NCBI RefSeq assembly: GCF_047663525.1
Contig: NC_092590.1
Span: 9,692,001 to 9,756,000, forward strand
From: Anas platyrhynchos
Taxonomy: Eukaryota; Chordata; Aves; Anseriformes; Anatidae
Length of the DNA: 64,000 nt
Reading direction: 5' to 3'
Shown here: positions 24,301 through 39,300 of the stretch, one piece after another
Layout: every line of letters begins with the position of its first letter
Position numbering within the stretch: position 1 is the stretch's first letter
Translations under genes and position numbers: made by a program
Notes under the pieces: generated by a model
Told to the model about the DNA's origin: nothing
Databases searched by the model: none
Seen by the model: the letters and a program-made list of their open reading frames with translations, nothing else

Positions 24301-27300
24301 AACTCGCAGTTTGCAGTGGACGCTACGATTACTGATTCCTAAGTGCTGTATCTCAACTTTATCAGAACTTTCATTGATTTTGGCATGTCGTTTCTTGTCT
24401 TTCAGTACCATCACAGAGCTGTGGGTTTTGCTGTTATTTATGAGGAGAAAGCATGGTTTTCTGGCAAAAAGGATGTTAGCCGTTGTGCTTCTTTTAAGTA
24501 CATCCTGGGTTTAAGCAGTGTCAGCCGAGGTACTTTGTCCTGGTGCTCAGAACTTGTCTGTTTCTTACAAGTCAATTAGATTGCAGCTGCTGCAGGCTTC
24601 ACAGGCTGTGTGGAGTGATAATTGCGAGGGTGAGCTGAAGAAAATGTTGGTCCCTGCTGGTACGTTACAGCTGCAATAAGATCAAGTGGGCCTGTTCTGG
24701 AGCCGTGCAGGGCCAGCTCAGCTTCTCTTCCGTGCTTCTGTAGGCTGTTAGGTGGAGAAGTCCAAGCGGCTGGCTGGAGCAGTGCCTTGCCTTCAAGTCT
24801 AACTCTTCTTCACTGTGTTCCTGAACTATTTCTCATCAACTGAACCAACCAAATGTGTTGCGTTGAGCCCCACAGATCCTCGTGGTTGTGTTGTTGATGA
24901 AAATGGGAAAATTTGGTGGTCGGAATCTAAGGTTTTTGCTTGCTCCAGGTGTGACTGTGCAGGAGTGGTGTGGTGTGTGTGGGGGCAAGACCCCGTTCTG
25001 CTCTGCCTCTCGCAGCCTTGAGCGATCTTCAGGAGCACAGCAAGGAAACAGAAGCCAGTGAAGTTCTCCTGGGGTGGTGGTGGGATGAAAAGGTGGGGAG
25101 GTTGTGTTCAATAGAGAAATTTTTGGGCATTTTGTTTCTGTTGGTATTAGATTAAGAGAAAGCTAAAGTCATAAAAACGGAGCAACAATTTATAGTAAGT
25201 AAAAAGGAGGCTCACTTTTTAGGTTTGTAAAAACAAACAAAAAAACCCCGCCTGTATTTCTGAAAGTGATAAAATGAACTCTTGTATTAGGTACTGCATT
25301 GAATTGATAATGATTACATGCGGTAATTTTGCTCAGCTTCAGCATGAGAATAACTGCAGTCGCTTTGAAAGGATTATACGTTTCCGTCAGTTCCTATTTT
25401 GCTGTTCCCCGGCTGTGTGTTGTAGCACTTCTCACTGTAGAATGGATTTGATAATTTTTTTCCCAGCTGTGGTAAGCCCTCTAGTCTGCAGCAGCAGTGT
25501 AAATCAGGGCATAGTGATTCAGCAGTATTTTACAAAAAATGGAGAGCTGCGCCTGGCATTTTGCCCTTTCAAATGACTAGGAAAAGGACTGGGTAAATAT
25601 ATACTGCGCTATTTGTCAAATACTTATAAAATAGTCTAACATCAAAATCCTGCAGGAGTGTGGATGGCATTGTTCTCGTTATGGACTCTGGAAATGTCCA
25701 GGAGGTTCTGAGGAACTTAATGATGTGCAAAAGGTGGTTCACTAGGGCTATGTACATGTGTAAAAATGTTCACACAAACTCTTTACAGGAGAAGCTTGCC
25801 ATGTTAGGTTCAGTAATAAATGTGAAATTCTGCTCAAAAATCCATCTTTATATTGTAGTCTTGTCATAAAATCAGCATTACTGAATTGGCAAGCTTTGGA
25901 TCAAGCACATGAGCATGAAGAAGTATTTGAAAAGCTTAGGCATATTACTTTTTTACTCAAAAATACAACTTTTGAGTCCATATTTTTTTAACAATGTCCA
26001 AACAAGTTGCCCTGCATTTTGCCATTTTGACTGCGTGCTGTGCAATAATTGATTTGTTTGATGATAGCAGCAAGCTCAGAAATAGCGTTTTTAATTTGTC
26101 TGCTGAGTTCATACTGCAGCTGTGATCTCTATTTGAAATATAACTCAAAGCATAATGAGGAAGCACGTCCATAAAGTTCACTCCGTGATGTTTTGCACTA
26201 AGGAGAAATCCGGCTGTATCATTGTTACTTTATGAAATACCGTTAGATCAGTCATTTTCTCTGGAAATAATTTCTAGAAGTTCAACTATTCTTTCACTGC
26301 AAATTGGCCACCTAGGTTCAGTTTGTATTGTTGCAGATAAGTGTCCCATTTTCTTCTTCCAGAGACGTAGAATTTCCTGTGAGTTCTACATCTTACTACC
26401 TTTATTAACTTATTCTGGCAATAAGCACGTTCACTGGAAAAATATTTTCTTCTTCTTTGCTATTTTTTTTTTCTTTTTTATTACTTTGGATATTGCTTCT
26501 ATTTTCACTGCATTTTCACTTTTTTTTCTGTGAAAAACATGACAAAAACAAGGCAAAAACTTGGAGCAGCAATCAAAAGACTATATTTAGGAGAAGGCAA
26601 GGGGAGTACCTACAAAGTGTCTCTGAGGTTTGTTTCACTGTATTATACATCTGTAACTTTTGCTAATATCACCAGATTTCTGATACATCTTATTTTCCAT
26701 CTTATTTTACATATACATAAGTTTTCCATAGAAAATATGCCATGAATTTAGATAGTAGATTCTATTAGTCTGTTTTTCCTGCACTATATTTCTATAGCCT
26801 TTGTAAACAGCATCTTGCTCACCTGGATTTGAGATTTGCTTCCCTCTTTTATGCTGGTGGTCAGAACCGGTTCTGTAGCTGTCAGTGATGTTAATATGTT
26901 CAAAGCATCTGGATTAAACCGTATATTGATCTGCATTTCTCTGTCGAAATATGAAAAGGGAAAAAAGTGTCCTTGTAGGAAACTCTAAGGGCATCCCTTA
27001 AGTATGTAAAAATTAAGGACTGAAACATTTTAATGTTAGCTGTCTGGAGTGAGATTGAGAACTCTTTCTAATGCTTATAGAATACACACATAAAATATAA
27101 AATGTTTGGGAATTAAAAGGATGTTACAAACAAGGGATTGCTGAACTGTATGACATGGCAATTCTGTCATGGTATGCTATAAGTGATGCATCTCTTTAGG
27201 CTTTAATCACCCTTCTCAGAACTTAAAGGGGTCATGACTATCTTTTTCACATTCACAACTTAGAGATCTTCTCCTGAAGTAGACAGGGTCTGTCTGAGGG

Positions 27301-30300
27301 GGTGCTGGTTCAGGGCAAAATTCTGCTATCTATTCTGCTTAAGACTGAAAACATGCATTTCATTATTATTTTTTTAACCTTTTATAAAGGAAAACCACGG
27401 CTGTAGAGCAAGGCCATGAGTGGCTTATAAGAGGTTCCAAGTGAGCTACTACTGAAGTAGTTTCCCAGGATGCAGAAACTGTGAGAAGAAAACATGGGGA
27501 GCAAAAACTCAAGGTATCACAGTAACTCACGGTAGTTTGAGACTTCTCTTTGAAGAATCTGGGTCCAAACATGATCAGTTAATCTGACAGTGTTTTGTTT
27601 CTTCAAGTGACCATCGCTTTATTCAGAGGGCCAAATTCCATTGTGAAGTTCAGTACTGAAGCTCTCTGCACCTCGTTGAGACAGCTATGGCTTGAATTCC
27701 TGTCTTCCATCAATCAGCATTACACATTTTTCATTAATGATGTTCTACAGAGGTTCTAAGTTTGTACATTTAAAAAATAATAATCTTTTTGCACAGATAT
27801 AGAGGTGAAGCAAGAAGAATCACTCTTCATGTTTTAGAAGAAAAAAGGCCCACATCTCTTACTTTCAAAGTAGGGAGCGCATTTACAAATTGAAAATAAA
27901 TTACAACACACAAAAATTTAGCAGGGTTAACATGCCTGCCTGTGCTACGTTTCCAATCTCCTTGACAACTCATGGTAATCAGCATTTTAGGTGGAGATTC
28001 AATAAATACTGCTCCGTGTTGTTCTGAGGTTTAACTACTGCTTTGAAACAAACATGAAACTCAAATGAAAATGTTTGCTCAGTTTCTGTTATTGGTATTC
28101 AAAAGAATATTATGGCTGTGTGGTTCTGAGCTAATTACCAGGTTTAATTATGTACCATTTGGCTTCAGTTTTGCATCCCTGAGCCTTAAAACACGTCTTG
28201 TTAACATTCTTCTTTCCGTGGTTATTGCAATAGTGTCTGGTGTGCATCATTGCCATTTATGTGAGCGGTGTACTTGCTAGAACAGGGGCGCTTCCTCAGC
28301 CTAAGATCTTAAAGATCTTATTCCAGAGTTCCTCAAATCCCTTGTCCAGAGTTTGAACTTTATGTAAGTGATGTGAAGACCCTGTATTGACCCCTGTGGA
28401 GTGATTAATTCAGCACTTCTTCCCATGTGTTCTTAGTCAACCTTTTGCTCTTCCCATTTATTCAATAATTTATTGACCAGACTGTTAACTGTGAATAATT
28501 AAAGGCAGTAATAAACCTCCTGGATAGTTGTGAGATGGCTCACAGAACATTCAGGTCCAGTTTTAACTCACTCCCTCTCCCCCTTTTTCTTTTGTTTTTG
28601 TTTGTTTGAGAGCTCTCTGTGTAGGTGTGTCTTCCATATGTGAGGAGGAAAAAGAAAATCTCCATATGAGCTTTCTAGTGTTTAGCAGCTCTGCTGTTAA
28701 CACAAAAGTAATTCCGATACCTCGCCAGTTTTCATGCTAGTTTAGTTGCAAAGAAATTGCCACCAGCATTATGGCACAAAGGGGAGACCACGTTGTGGCC
28801 AAAACAAAACAGGCACAACCCCCCCACGCTTCTAAACGTGTCACGATTTGAAAGTATTGCATTTATCTGAACCCCAAAAGTAAAAGTAAAGACTTAATTT
28901 TTTGGCCAAAGGTGGTGAGGAGGAGCAATAATCATCATAGTGACTTTCTAAATGAAGACAGCTGTAATTATAAGGCTGTTCTCAGCTGGTTTTAATCAGA
29001 TCAGTTTTATTGCGATCCATGAAACTCTGCAAGCTTCTGCTACTTGAAAATCTCTCGTGGCGTGTCTGGATCTTTTGATGGTTCATTATGCTGTCTTGCT
29101 ATCTTCTTCCCTTCCAATTTTCTCTACCTGTTCTAATTTTGAAAGTGAAGGAACAAGAGCATTTTGGGATGAGCAGGTAAGATTAAGAAGTGCCAACAAG
29201 CAGTGGGACCGCTTGCTAATCAGCGAGTTGATTAACTATTAGGGAAGGCAAACAAATTTGGCTAATAATATGCCAGAAGAAAGAAGACATCACAGCTGAA
29301 AGTTAGCAGTTAAAGGCAAAATTCATTTCACTTGTGGAGGTGCCACTCTTGAAAGAGGCTGGACTTGCAGTGGCTTTGTTCCTGAGCTGGATTTCCTGAA
29401 TCAGAGCCTTTTGCCCAAGTGATCACTGCAAGAGAGGATGCTCAGACGTTCTTGATAGGTTTCTGAGATCTAGCCCAGAAAGATGTACGGTTTTCTAACA
29501 GGCAAAGATGTGGTGAGCTTAACGGGTAGAAAGAAAAGCCCTATTCTGGCTGTGTTATTTCAGGTTTAGGCTCCCTCAGTTTCAGCTGGCCGGATTCCTT
29601 CTGGCTCTGGGATTTAAAGAAAGGGCAATTGGCATAGGAGACAACATTTGTAGAAACAATTTATCTACTTAGGTGCAATGTACTTCCAGGATTGCGAGTT
29701 TCTTCTAGTAATAGATGTGTTTCTGTAAACAGGCAGTAAAGGGAGGTAATTGGGTTTAGGAGCAGCCATTGCTCAATGACAGGAGAACATAATTCTCTGT
29801 TGTAATAAATAATAAAGGGTCCATCATGCCTGGCTTGTATTATTCAGGTACTGAAATCTATTAAACCATCAGGTATGTGAGAGTGAAGAATGAGAGGGAC
29901 ACATGAGTGTTCTTAGTTATTTTATGCGTTTCACCTGAGACGTATAAACTTTTCTGATCAAACAATGTCTCAAACTCTTTTAAGCTCCAACTGCTTATCT
30001 CCATTATTTTATTAAATCCTAATGTAAACATCAGTTAACAACCTCCCTCCTGCCTCTTTTAATGATGTTTAATGAGTAATTGATCTGAATTAACAGCAGG
30101 AGATGCCGTGTCATTCCTATATTTCTAACAGATTTCTTACAGATCTGTTCCCATCATTCTGTGGCTGTATTTGGCGATGAAGGGAACCTGGGATCTGATT
30201 CACCAGTCTGGGAGATGACTCAGGGCACGCGTCTTAATGAAGCGCTGCTCCTTCAGGCCTCTGACACTTCTGATGATGTTAAATAACTGTCCATTAGTTT

Positions 30301-33300
30301 CTGTTTATCTGACCCTTGAGCTGATGAAGATTTTTAATTTTCATCTCCAAGAAGGGCCTTTTAAATTCCTTCCTGAAAGATTTTTCTGCTAACGTCTTTG
30401 GGGGAGAGAATGAAAAATACTTCAACCAATGCAGAGTAAATAAATCATATAAACCTGAACCACCACCGATCAGCTTGTCTGAAGTGCTCAATTTTCAGTT
30501 AGTACACTCAACAATAAATCTAAGAGGAATTAGTTGAGTGAGAAACGGTTTTGCTTGTCACGAATTTTAGCATTGACGTGCTGTTTGAATTAAGTCTGGA
30601 TGTGTAGTGAATTAGCATGTTTGCCCACGCTGCCCATCCATGACTTTGTTGCACTGCCTTTGGGTTTGTCTGACGTTGGGCACTGTCCATTTGCTTTACG
30701 TGGAAGAGTTGTATCGAGGGCAGCAAATCTCTGGCTTTATTGCTATGCAAGATTTGAGTCTCCTGAAAGTAGTGGAGCTCTGCAGATGAACTCCAGGCCT
30801 AGATTTAAAGGTGTGCAGTGATTCATCTACGTTTGAATGAGTTCTGTAATTTGAAAACAAATGGAAAGCTAAACGCATGTTGTAAGCTCTGTGCTTTGTT
30901 GTAAATAACGCGCATCAGTAGGAGCGCTTGCTCACCAGCTGATGGGATGTGTTGCCAATGTTGCTGCCATAAAAGCCTCATCAGCGGACAGTTGTTCAAT
31001 CAGCCTCCTAGGAAGAGCAGAGAAGATTCCCTCAAATGACGGGAGCTGCATATTTATGGTGTGTAATCTGTATGCCATCTGCTAGGAGACAGGTGAGAAA
31101 CAAAGTGGGGAGAGAAAAACCCCGTTATGGGGAGGGGGCCTTTAAAGAACTGCCTATTTTATACGTGTGTATTTCCCAACAGGGGGAATTGCAGCAGAAG
31201 GCAGTTACATTTCTGCAGAGTTGTGCTTCTGAACTTCAGACAGAGAGCAACTGGGAACTGTGTAGCTCTCTGGGAGCTACAAGAAATATTTATTTCTTAA
31301 ATGGCTCAGTGTGCAAAAGCAAGGAACTCTCCCTTCTGTCATTAGGTAATTGCGGCTTGTGATGGCAGGTGTGCTGGCTTTGGCTTTGGTCGCCAATATG
31401 CGAGCAAATGGCATCAGCAGCCTGTGTCTGTCTTACAGAGGGCAGGAGCTCCTCCTGCCGAGAGCTGCTGTTGTGCCTGGCATCTGCTCTAGCATATGGG
31501 GATTTCTTGCATCGTGCTGATTAACTGCAGCAGGAACAGTTTTAGTGTCGTTTAGCAAGAGCATAAATATTCTAATAACCTATGGAGAAGAGATTTTATA
31601 TTGAAATGCATCTCTTCTGTCGTTTGTCTGAGTATTTCAAGTGGACCAACTTTAATTTGGTGAGTGGAACATGGTCACAATGGTAGCAAGAATTGACTTC
31701 TGGGTTAGATGGGTCAACGTGTGTCAAGTATCTTCGAGTCTAATTGTTGAGAGGCACTGTAGTCTAATGTGAGTTACAGATTGTTACCCCCTCTGTGTTA
31801 GGCAAAGATTTCCATTGGTTGACACGCTGAACTTCTGAAATTAAAGATATATATGTGTATATTTTTCCTGGAAGCCGGTGGAATGATTTAATTTCTGCAG
31901 ACAAGCTTGTGTAGACACCAGGCAAGAGCTGCCCTGGTTTCCTGTAGCAGCCCATGGTTGCCCTTGCAGAAGAGCTGTTGCCTGAAGCAGGCCGGTTCCC
32001 TTGGTGTCCTGAGATACAGCTTTCTGCTACAAGCCCTGAATCCCCGTTCCTGTCGGGTATGTGAATCACTGGTGGCTGTTGTTAGGATTTTGGGCCGTGA
32101 TCTTTAGGCAAAACAAGCCCAAGCTTGATGTGAGTCATTTGGCACGAGAAATGGGTAGATTCCCGGTCATGAAGCGTTCAAGGCATGTGGGATGGCAGTG
32201 ATATGGAGGAGCTTTCCCTGCTGACAGCTTTTGAAAGGAGCTCACGTGAAGAGCACGCTTGGGAGGCCCTGCCAAAGCATCTGTATATCAGCTCCAAGGC
32301 TTCTGGGTGCTCGGAGCTAATGGTAAATTAATCGTGTACGGAATCATTCCTTAAAGCAGACAGTGAGCCATACACACACTGTGAGTGGCGATTTATCAAA
32401 CCGAGCTGATTGTTAAATAAATGCTCCTGTGCAATTTGTAATGGATGTGTTTTTGGTTCATATTGATATGACTGGATCTGACATAGTTGTGATGAGTAAT
32501 TCAGCTTCATTAGAAGGCAGCTTAATCCATTGCTGTGTTTTCCCCTAATTCCAACTGGAAGTGCTTTCAGAATGGCCCTAGTAAGAAAAGGGTTGAAATA
32601 ATTTGGTGCCTGTGTTATTCCCCAGGTTTGCTCAAGGTAGCAGCCCTCGCTTCTGGAAGACCTGCTTCTTTCTTTCAAAACCAACCCATTTCCAAACACC
32701 CTCGTGCTTTCCTCCTGAAGGAAAAAGCAGGGGTTTTAAAGTCTTGTCTTATCATATGCCTGTCTCAGTCTTGGAAGCCACGTTTCAATCTCCATTCTGA
32801 GAAGAAGGATGGCACTACTGCCTTTGAGGTGGCAGCGTGCTCCTTCTAAATGGCAAAAGCGTAGGAAATTCTGGAATGTGATTCTGCTGGGTTGACACAT
32901 TTATTTCCCAGCCTTGAAAAGTCAGTGCTGCCAGTTGAACCTAGTTATGCTCCAGAAAAAAACAATGTTGGACTAATGTGTAGCTCCAAAATAAGGTGTT
33001 CAGTCTGCTCTATGAGTAGCAGTTGTCCTTTCTATGCAGCGGATAATTTGGAGGTGTTCATTCATCTCCTTGAGTGGCGAGGTGACTGTTCTTCAGTCGG
33101 TGGGAAGGTTTCAGGTTATAGGAAAGGCAGCTCCGTTTTGGCAGAGGAACGAGCTACTAATAGGTCCCTCTAACAGAGGAAACCATTTCGTATTTCATTG
33201 CTAGAAATAAGCCAATGCTGCAAAATTTGAATCAACTCCAAACTTCAGTAAACCTCAAATTTAGGATTTCTTTTCAGGTCTGATAAAAGATCCATACTAG

Positions 33301-34984
33301 CTGCAAAATGGAAATCCTAAATTGTGGTCCAAACTCCCTCAAAGTTAGGGATTATTCTAACGAATCTAAAATTGCACTACTAGACTACTTTTTGGTATTG
33401 AAGTTGAGTTTAATGCACTTAAGTCAAGTCGCTATAAGCATAGAACTTTGCTGTTTAGAAAAATTAAATTTACGTGTTTTCTTTTTTTTTTCTTCCCTAT
33501 AGCGAACCTTTCTTTGCAGGTGTTTTCTTTTGGTAGCTCTGCTTCTGGTACTAATCCTTCCTCCCAGGCTTGGCAGCCAAGTCTTGATATAGTCATTGCA
33601 CTGCATTTCTTCTTCTCAGCATCAGCTAGATTTAATCACTCCCCCGAGCAGAGATGGAAATTGAGCTTGCCTCCAGCACGCATGAACTTGGTAAATACTG
33701 GTGTGATAGGAGGGAGAAAATGGAAAAGGCTGCAAATCCCACTGCAGTTAATTCCTTAATCCAATATTAAGGATCCTAGGTCTGTCTGTACAAATATTGA
33801 CTACTGTCCAAGAACATAAAAGCAGTAGTTCAGCCTTAAAAGAGACAGGAGTGCTTCTCTCTCTGGGAAGAGCATTTAGAAAGAAAATAGGTTTCTTCCA
33901 TAGAAATTAGAGGTGTGGGTCACCAGCTGGTGTTTATTTGTGCAGTTATGACATGAAAATTTATTTCACGATGCCATCCTAGTCTGTCTTTCTTTTGGCC
34001 ACTACTGTCCTCTGGTTAGGTAACATCTGCCCTAGAACACAATTGGTTTGAGCTTAGAGTTTGAATGATCCAATCATTTCCTACTCTTACCCACGTTGGT
34101 TATTATCTCTCCGCATGATGCAGAGCCCTAATTATGCACCGGAGCTGATGTCAGGAGAGGAGAAGGGACAAAGAGATGCATTTTGTTGGTGTTGAAAGAT
34201 CAGTTTGTAGGCAGATATTTCACGTTTGTTTCCTAAAGCAAACACGTCAGCTACTCTCATGTGGAAGATGTCATGAGAAAATTAGAAAGCTTGTTAGGTA
34301 AAATTAGAAATAAGAACAGAGCCTCTGAGTGGATTTGGTAAGTCAGACAAGTAATTCTGAAATATTCATCCTTCATCAAAGTCAAAATGCTTTTCACAGA
34401 GCTTTACAAAACCGAGTATGGTGTAAGAACGTGGGCTGTTTCTGCCCAATTTATGCACGTTTTTCTGTGGTGGGGATACTTTCCACACCCATTGTGTTGT
34501 TTCCTTCTTTGTTCATGGAAATGGTTGTCGTAAGGGATTTTTTCACGGCTCCAAGTCACCCTAAACTACCTGAGCGGGTGTTTAGTGGTGGCAGATCTTG
34601 GTTGCTTTGTAGTGAGACAAATCATGAGGTTCTCCCTCCCTCCTGGCTGCTTTCTCCAAACGAGAGAGAGAGTTTTCATGGGGGCATTGCAGCACATAAC
34701 CTCACATAGCACAGAAGAGCAGTGGATATTCCTTGCTAGGTAGTAGCTTAAAAATGTGAAGGCAAAGGAATGGTAGTGCCTGGAAAGAGACCAAAGGTTC
34801 CCAGGAGTGGCAGGTGGATAACTCTTCAAGGCTTTTAATGACGGCTCTGCAGCTGCAAGACCTAGGTGTATTTCTGTTTTTGGCTGGGGAACAATGTTTA
34901 GGAAAGCTGGGGTTGTGAGTTGCGAGGTGCTAGATGTTCTGGCCTTAACTAATACAACGCTCTGGTCCTGCTACCATTTACCTT
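21301..34984. other. Intergenic spacer upstream of RSPH4A, no gene recognised
   Basis: AT-rich with only short, unconvincing ORFs on both strands. I see no tRNA, rRNA, clear promoter or splice-linked series of exons. One short frame near 26,530-26,620 (TRQKLGAAIKRLYLGEGKG) looks slightly protein-like but has no supporting splice sites. The segment may hold enhancers or a noncoding RNA, which cannot be judged by eye. Confidence 0.6.
23549..23605. repeat. T-rich low-complexity tract
   Basis: Tract of TTTATTTTTTC and (TTA)n words in the spacer. No coding or RNA signal seen. Confidence 0.6.
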
Positions 34985-35282
34985 GAGACTTGCAGGGGAG
35001 GGGACGTGGACTGGGAGATGCCAGGCTCTGCTCCAAGGGAACCAGCCACTGGGGGCATGGGGGTGGCCCGGGAGGCTCAGCCTAGACGTGAGGAACAATT
35101 TATTTACTGGGAGAGTGGTCAAACAGTGCAACAGGCTGCCCAGCAAGGTGGCTGATGCCCCAAACCTATCCGTGCTCCAGAGGCATTTGGGCGATGCCCT
35201 CGTTAATCTGTTTTGGCTTTTGGTTAGCCCTGAAGCGGACCCGATGATCACTGAAGGTCCCTTCCACTGAACTGTCCTATTT
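34985..35282 (+). mobile_element. Divergent CR1 3' fragment
   Basis: CR1-like order of phrases: GGCTCAGCCTAGACGTGAGG, GGGAGAGTGGTCAAAC, CAGGCTGCCCAGCAAGGTGG, GATGCCC, and GGTCCCTTCCACTGAACTG at the 3' end. More diverged than the intronic copy. Confidence 0.7.
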
Positions 35283-38200
35283 TAAAAGCTGCATGTGTGC
35301 AGGTTTTACATTGCAACTGGCTGCCTCTAAGTAGAGCTGCCCAGAGAGCAGGTAGAAATGTCAGTGAGAGATCAGGCAGACAGCCCCTCGCTGCCTTAAA
35401 TTTAACATAACACCACCACCACTGGAGCAGCGGGCTGCAATGAAGGCATCGTGTCCCCCGATGAATCCCCTTTTGGAGCGTGTCACCAGAGTGCTCATTA
35501 AACAACACTGGGCCAACAGGGTCACTGGCCAGCGACTTCTCCTCATTTTGTTTGCACGGGTTTAACGCTCTCCTTCCTTCCCTTCTGCAAATAAATCAGT
35601 CAGCCTCTTTGCAGAAAGTGGGTATTCATCAAAAAAGGATAAGAGAAGTAAAATTTTTAGCAATACTTTGTTGCTAGTCTACCTATCTAGATAGGTTCCC
35701 CTATTCCCTATGTTACTGAGAACTTGCTCCATTTCTAATAATTATTTCAGTGTTGTTTTTTTAATGTTCACATGGAAATGCCCTAGGGAAAAAATGTACT
35801 TATTATCCATTCACTGTTTTGTGCTGAGCAGGAAAGGCAGGTCACTTCTCTGCTGTGGAGTTGCATACAATGTGTGTTTGCAGTGTACTTAGCAGAGACC
35901 AGCCACTTAATTGGGGAACTGAAGGCAGACAGAAATTAGCCATACAGCATCCTGGGGAGGGGGAGGAGGAGAAGTTATCCCCGTTTGCCTGATCACTAGC
36001 AAATTGGGATCTGTTTTTGGCTGGGTCTTAGGCAAAAGTGTAAAATTCTGGATGCATAATGTGATTGTCGTCCAGTTTTTAATTATTTATTAGCTTAAAA
36101 ACACTCTGAGAAGGAATGTCTTGTTTTCTAGGATGAGTCTCCTGGAGAGACCTAAGGGTCTTTGTTAGCTTCCAGGCACAGAATAAAATAGAAGTTACTG
36201 AGATGTAAGGATGATCCAAAATGAGTTTTTCTCAGGAGCAGGAAATAAAGTGCTTTTATCTTCTGTCAGCTTTCAGGCTACCTGTATTTGCCGCGTCACC
36301 TTGTGAAGTTCTTGCGCTTAATCAAATCTGCAATTTTTCACATGCAATTTATCAAAAGAACACATGCAAACCTGACAGGTTGTCTTTGTCTGTGGACTGT
36401 AAAGCCTTTTTAATTTGCTGGTGTTTTGCACTGTTCCCACTTAAACTGACAGCTGAGTAAAACCAGGCATTCCTTCACTTGGTGCTTCCACAGAGCTGTG
36501 GGGTTTTGGACTCCAGACAAGGCGTAAGGTGTTCCCAAGCGGTGTTGGCAGTGTCAGGTCATTTAGAAACACATCGGCATTGCAAGAGACAGGTAATGCT
36601 GGTGATCACATACCTGACTGCTCTCTCATCTATGTTGATGGCAAATTCGTGTGCAGTGAGGGCGTTAAGCATAGGTCTCTGAATCAGAACTCCAAGCGGA
36701 GCTTGTAACTAGGAGGAGTCTTTAAAATAACAAGAGGTGAGCTGAAAAGCATAATACAGAAGAGCCTGTGAGGAGTGGTCTCGAGAACTTTGGGCTCAGC
36801 CTGTAAGAACAGAGCTATGGACAGCTCTTGCCATAATCTCATTCGTATGGCAGCACTTTGCCATCACCCCTAGGTCTGGTTCTTAAAAAAATGTAGTTGT
36901 CTGCTACCGACAGCAAAGTAGGGGATGACAGCAGCTGTGTTAGACGGGCTCAGCTGCTTCCAGTTGTCCTCGGTGGCTGACCCTAACTTACTCCCTTTTC
37001 TCTGTTCCTCCAGAAGGCTGCTCCTGATGCCCGGGTCCCAGGAAGGGCGTTGTTTTCTTGCGGTTTATTGGCTGTAGAAAGAGGAGATCTCTGCAGAGTT
37101 TGTGCTAGGATATGGTAAAAGTGTTGTAAGCTTTTATCCAGATTGGTGAAGAGTTGGTAATCTGTTGATGCACGTTACTTTCTGTGGAGTTCCCTGGGAT
37201 ACGGAGAGGTAGGAGAGCAGAGCACTCTTTTCCTGCGGCTGAAATGGCCCCGTAAAACTAGGTTATTAGGAGCAGGCAGGTACCTAGCACTTTTGTTTGT
37301 TTGTTTTGAAAAATCAATGTACTGATTTGTCTTTCTCTGCTCCCCTCAACACATTAAAGGTACGCCAGGTAAGTACTGTCAGCTTCAGACTGAATTATGC
37401 TTTGGAGCATGAACATAAAGTTAATACAGAAAAATTTGACTGAAGATTCTCAGACCGAGTTTTGCTTTGTGTCAAACATGGAAATTGCTTGACCTATCAT
37501 CAGAGTTTGAACTAAAACCAAAACTTGTTCCTCAGCAAGATGTCTCCTAAGCCAGAGCCAGCTGCTCAGCTCTTGGAATGCCGCAGCAGAGTACACCTAC
37601 TCCGTGCAGGTTTTTTCATATTTCATTTCCATGTTTGAGTGACCACCTAATACATCTTGGCTTTGAAAATATGCAAAGAAACCGAAATGTTTGAAAAGTG
37701 GCAGTTAGGCGCTTCCCTTCCCTTCCCAGGTTTGATCAACACGCGATCAGATGATGCCAGGTACTCAGTTGGAACTTGGCACCGATTGTTCCACTGTGTA
37801 GGCTGGCGACGGTGTGTAAACAAATTAGTAGTGATTGTGGTGTACCAGCTGGTTGCTATATAGCTGGATACTTTGTGTATTCGTCTGTATCTGTCCATAG
37901 GCAAACCAATGCAGAAGCTTTACGTAGACCTTTGTCAGTGATTAATTGGCAATGTCAACACTGAAATATTTCATTCCCCCTCCCCCCCCAATCTTTCTCA
38001 CTAGCTTAGTTAGAACTGCCAGAATTATGTTTCTGTATGCACGCAGGCAAAGTTGGAGTCAACCGTGTGATTTGGTTTTCCTGGGGGTAAGGTATTTGAT
38101 GGGAAGTTACAAGGTGCTAATTCTCAGTGCAGCAAGGTCCTAACATGTAACCAGTTGCCACAGCTCTTGTCTCTCAGCCTGGAAGAGGGAGAGGTAGCTT

Positions 38201-39300
38201 CAGAATTTAACATTTCTGGACAACCTTGAAGTTACTGAGATTTTTGGATGGAGTAGTTACTGGGAGCAGAAATCCAAGCTGAACAGAACAAGGAGCTCTC
38301 TGAAACATTCAGGACAGATTTCTGTTCTCAACTAAAAAGCTCAGAAGTTTGATAAAGTTTTGAAATAAATTAATGAGGTTCCATGAGCCATACTTGGTAA
38401 AACTTTATTTCGTGGCATACGTATATAAGTTCACCTTGCTAGTCCTGCACAACCTTTCTGCTTTGTTTTCCTTCCTGCCACTCCTTATTTGTAGATGCAC
38501 AATTCATAAAGCTTTCAAGAATATTCTTGGGAAAACTAGTGTGACTATTTTCCAGGTGGTAAACTTTGCTGTGTTATCAAGATACTACACTTTTGATGCT
38601 TTTGTGTAGAACAATTTTACACAAAATATTGTTTTTCTTCCTCCTTGGTGTATTTTGGCGTGGTTTTTCTACCTCAAGATGAAGACATTGCTACTACTTA
38701 AATAACATTACTGTTTTTCTTATGCTTGAGCTTGCAAGGTGTGTGAGAATGGTCTCTCCGTGACTTTCCAGCCCTCTGTCAACAGATCTTTAGCCAGCTG
38801 CCATTTCCCACACCGTACATTTCTTTCAAATCTGTAGAGCCCAGTTCCCAACTTCACTCCCTGTGCTAGGCTGAGTGCCCTGAACTTCCCTGCTCTGTAC
38901 ACGCGATGTTTTCCTCAGCTTAATTGTGGCTGGCGTGCTGCTAATCGATGTGTGGGCTCTTAGCCACGGGCACTCGTACTGAGATATTTAAGAAAATAAG
39001 CCTGTCAGCCTTAGCAAGGTTTGGATAAACACAGAAGTGTGCTGAACTGCCTTCCCAGAAACGCGTGGACTGGATTCACTCGCTTGTGGATTGTGGCCCG
39101 GGAGAAGGCATGAGAAGAGGCAAAGCTCCCTGGAAATCAGGAGCATCTCAGACCTGGAGTGAAGCCCGGGCGCTGGGGTCCTCGCTACTGCCCAAAGCAA
39201 GTGCTACAGTGACTGCACTGCACGAGGATGGATTCTTTGTATTACAATCAGTAAACAGGGAGCTATGAAACGTGTCAAAGGGAAGAGTTGGTGTGTCTGA
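35283..39300. other. Intergenic spacer, nothing recognised
   Basis: No open frame with family resemblance; base composition like the preceding desert until it turns GC-rich at about 39,300. Confidence 0.55.

Noticed and set aside
26530..26745. Possible isolated exon with a basic peptide in the spacer
   Set aside because: No convincing acceptor or donor and no second exon found.
21301..34984. CRISPR arrays, tRNA or rRNA genes
   Set aside because: Looked for on both strands; no spaced identical repeats and no recognisable RNA gene motifs. A vertebrate genome would not carry CRISPR arrays.
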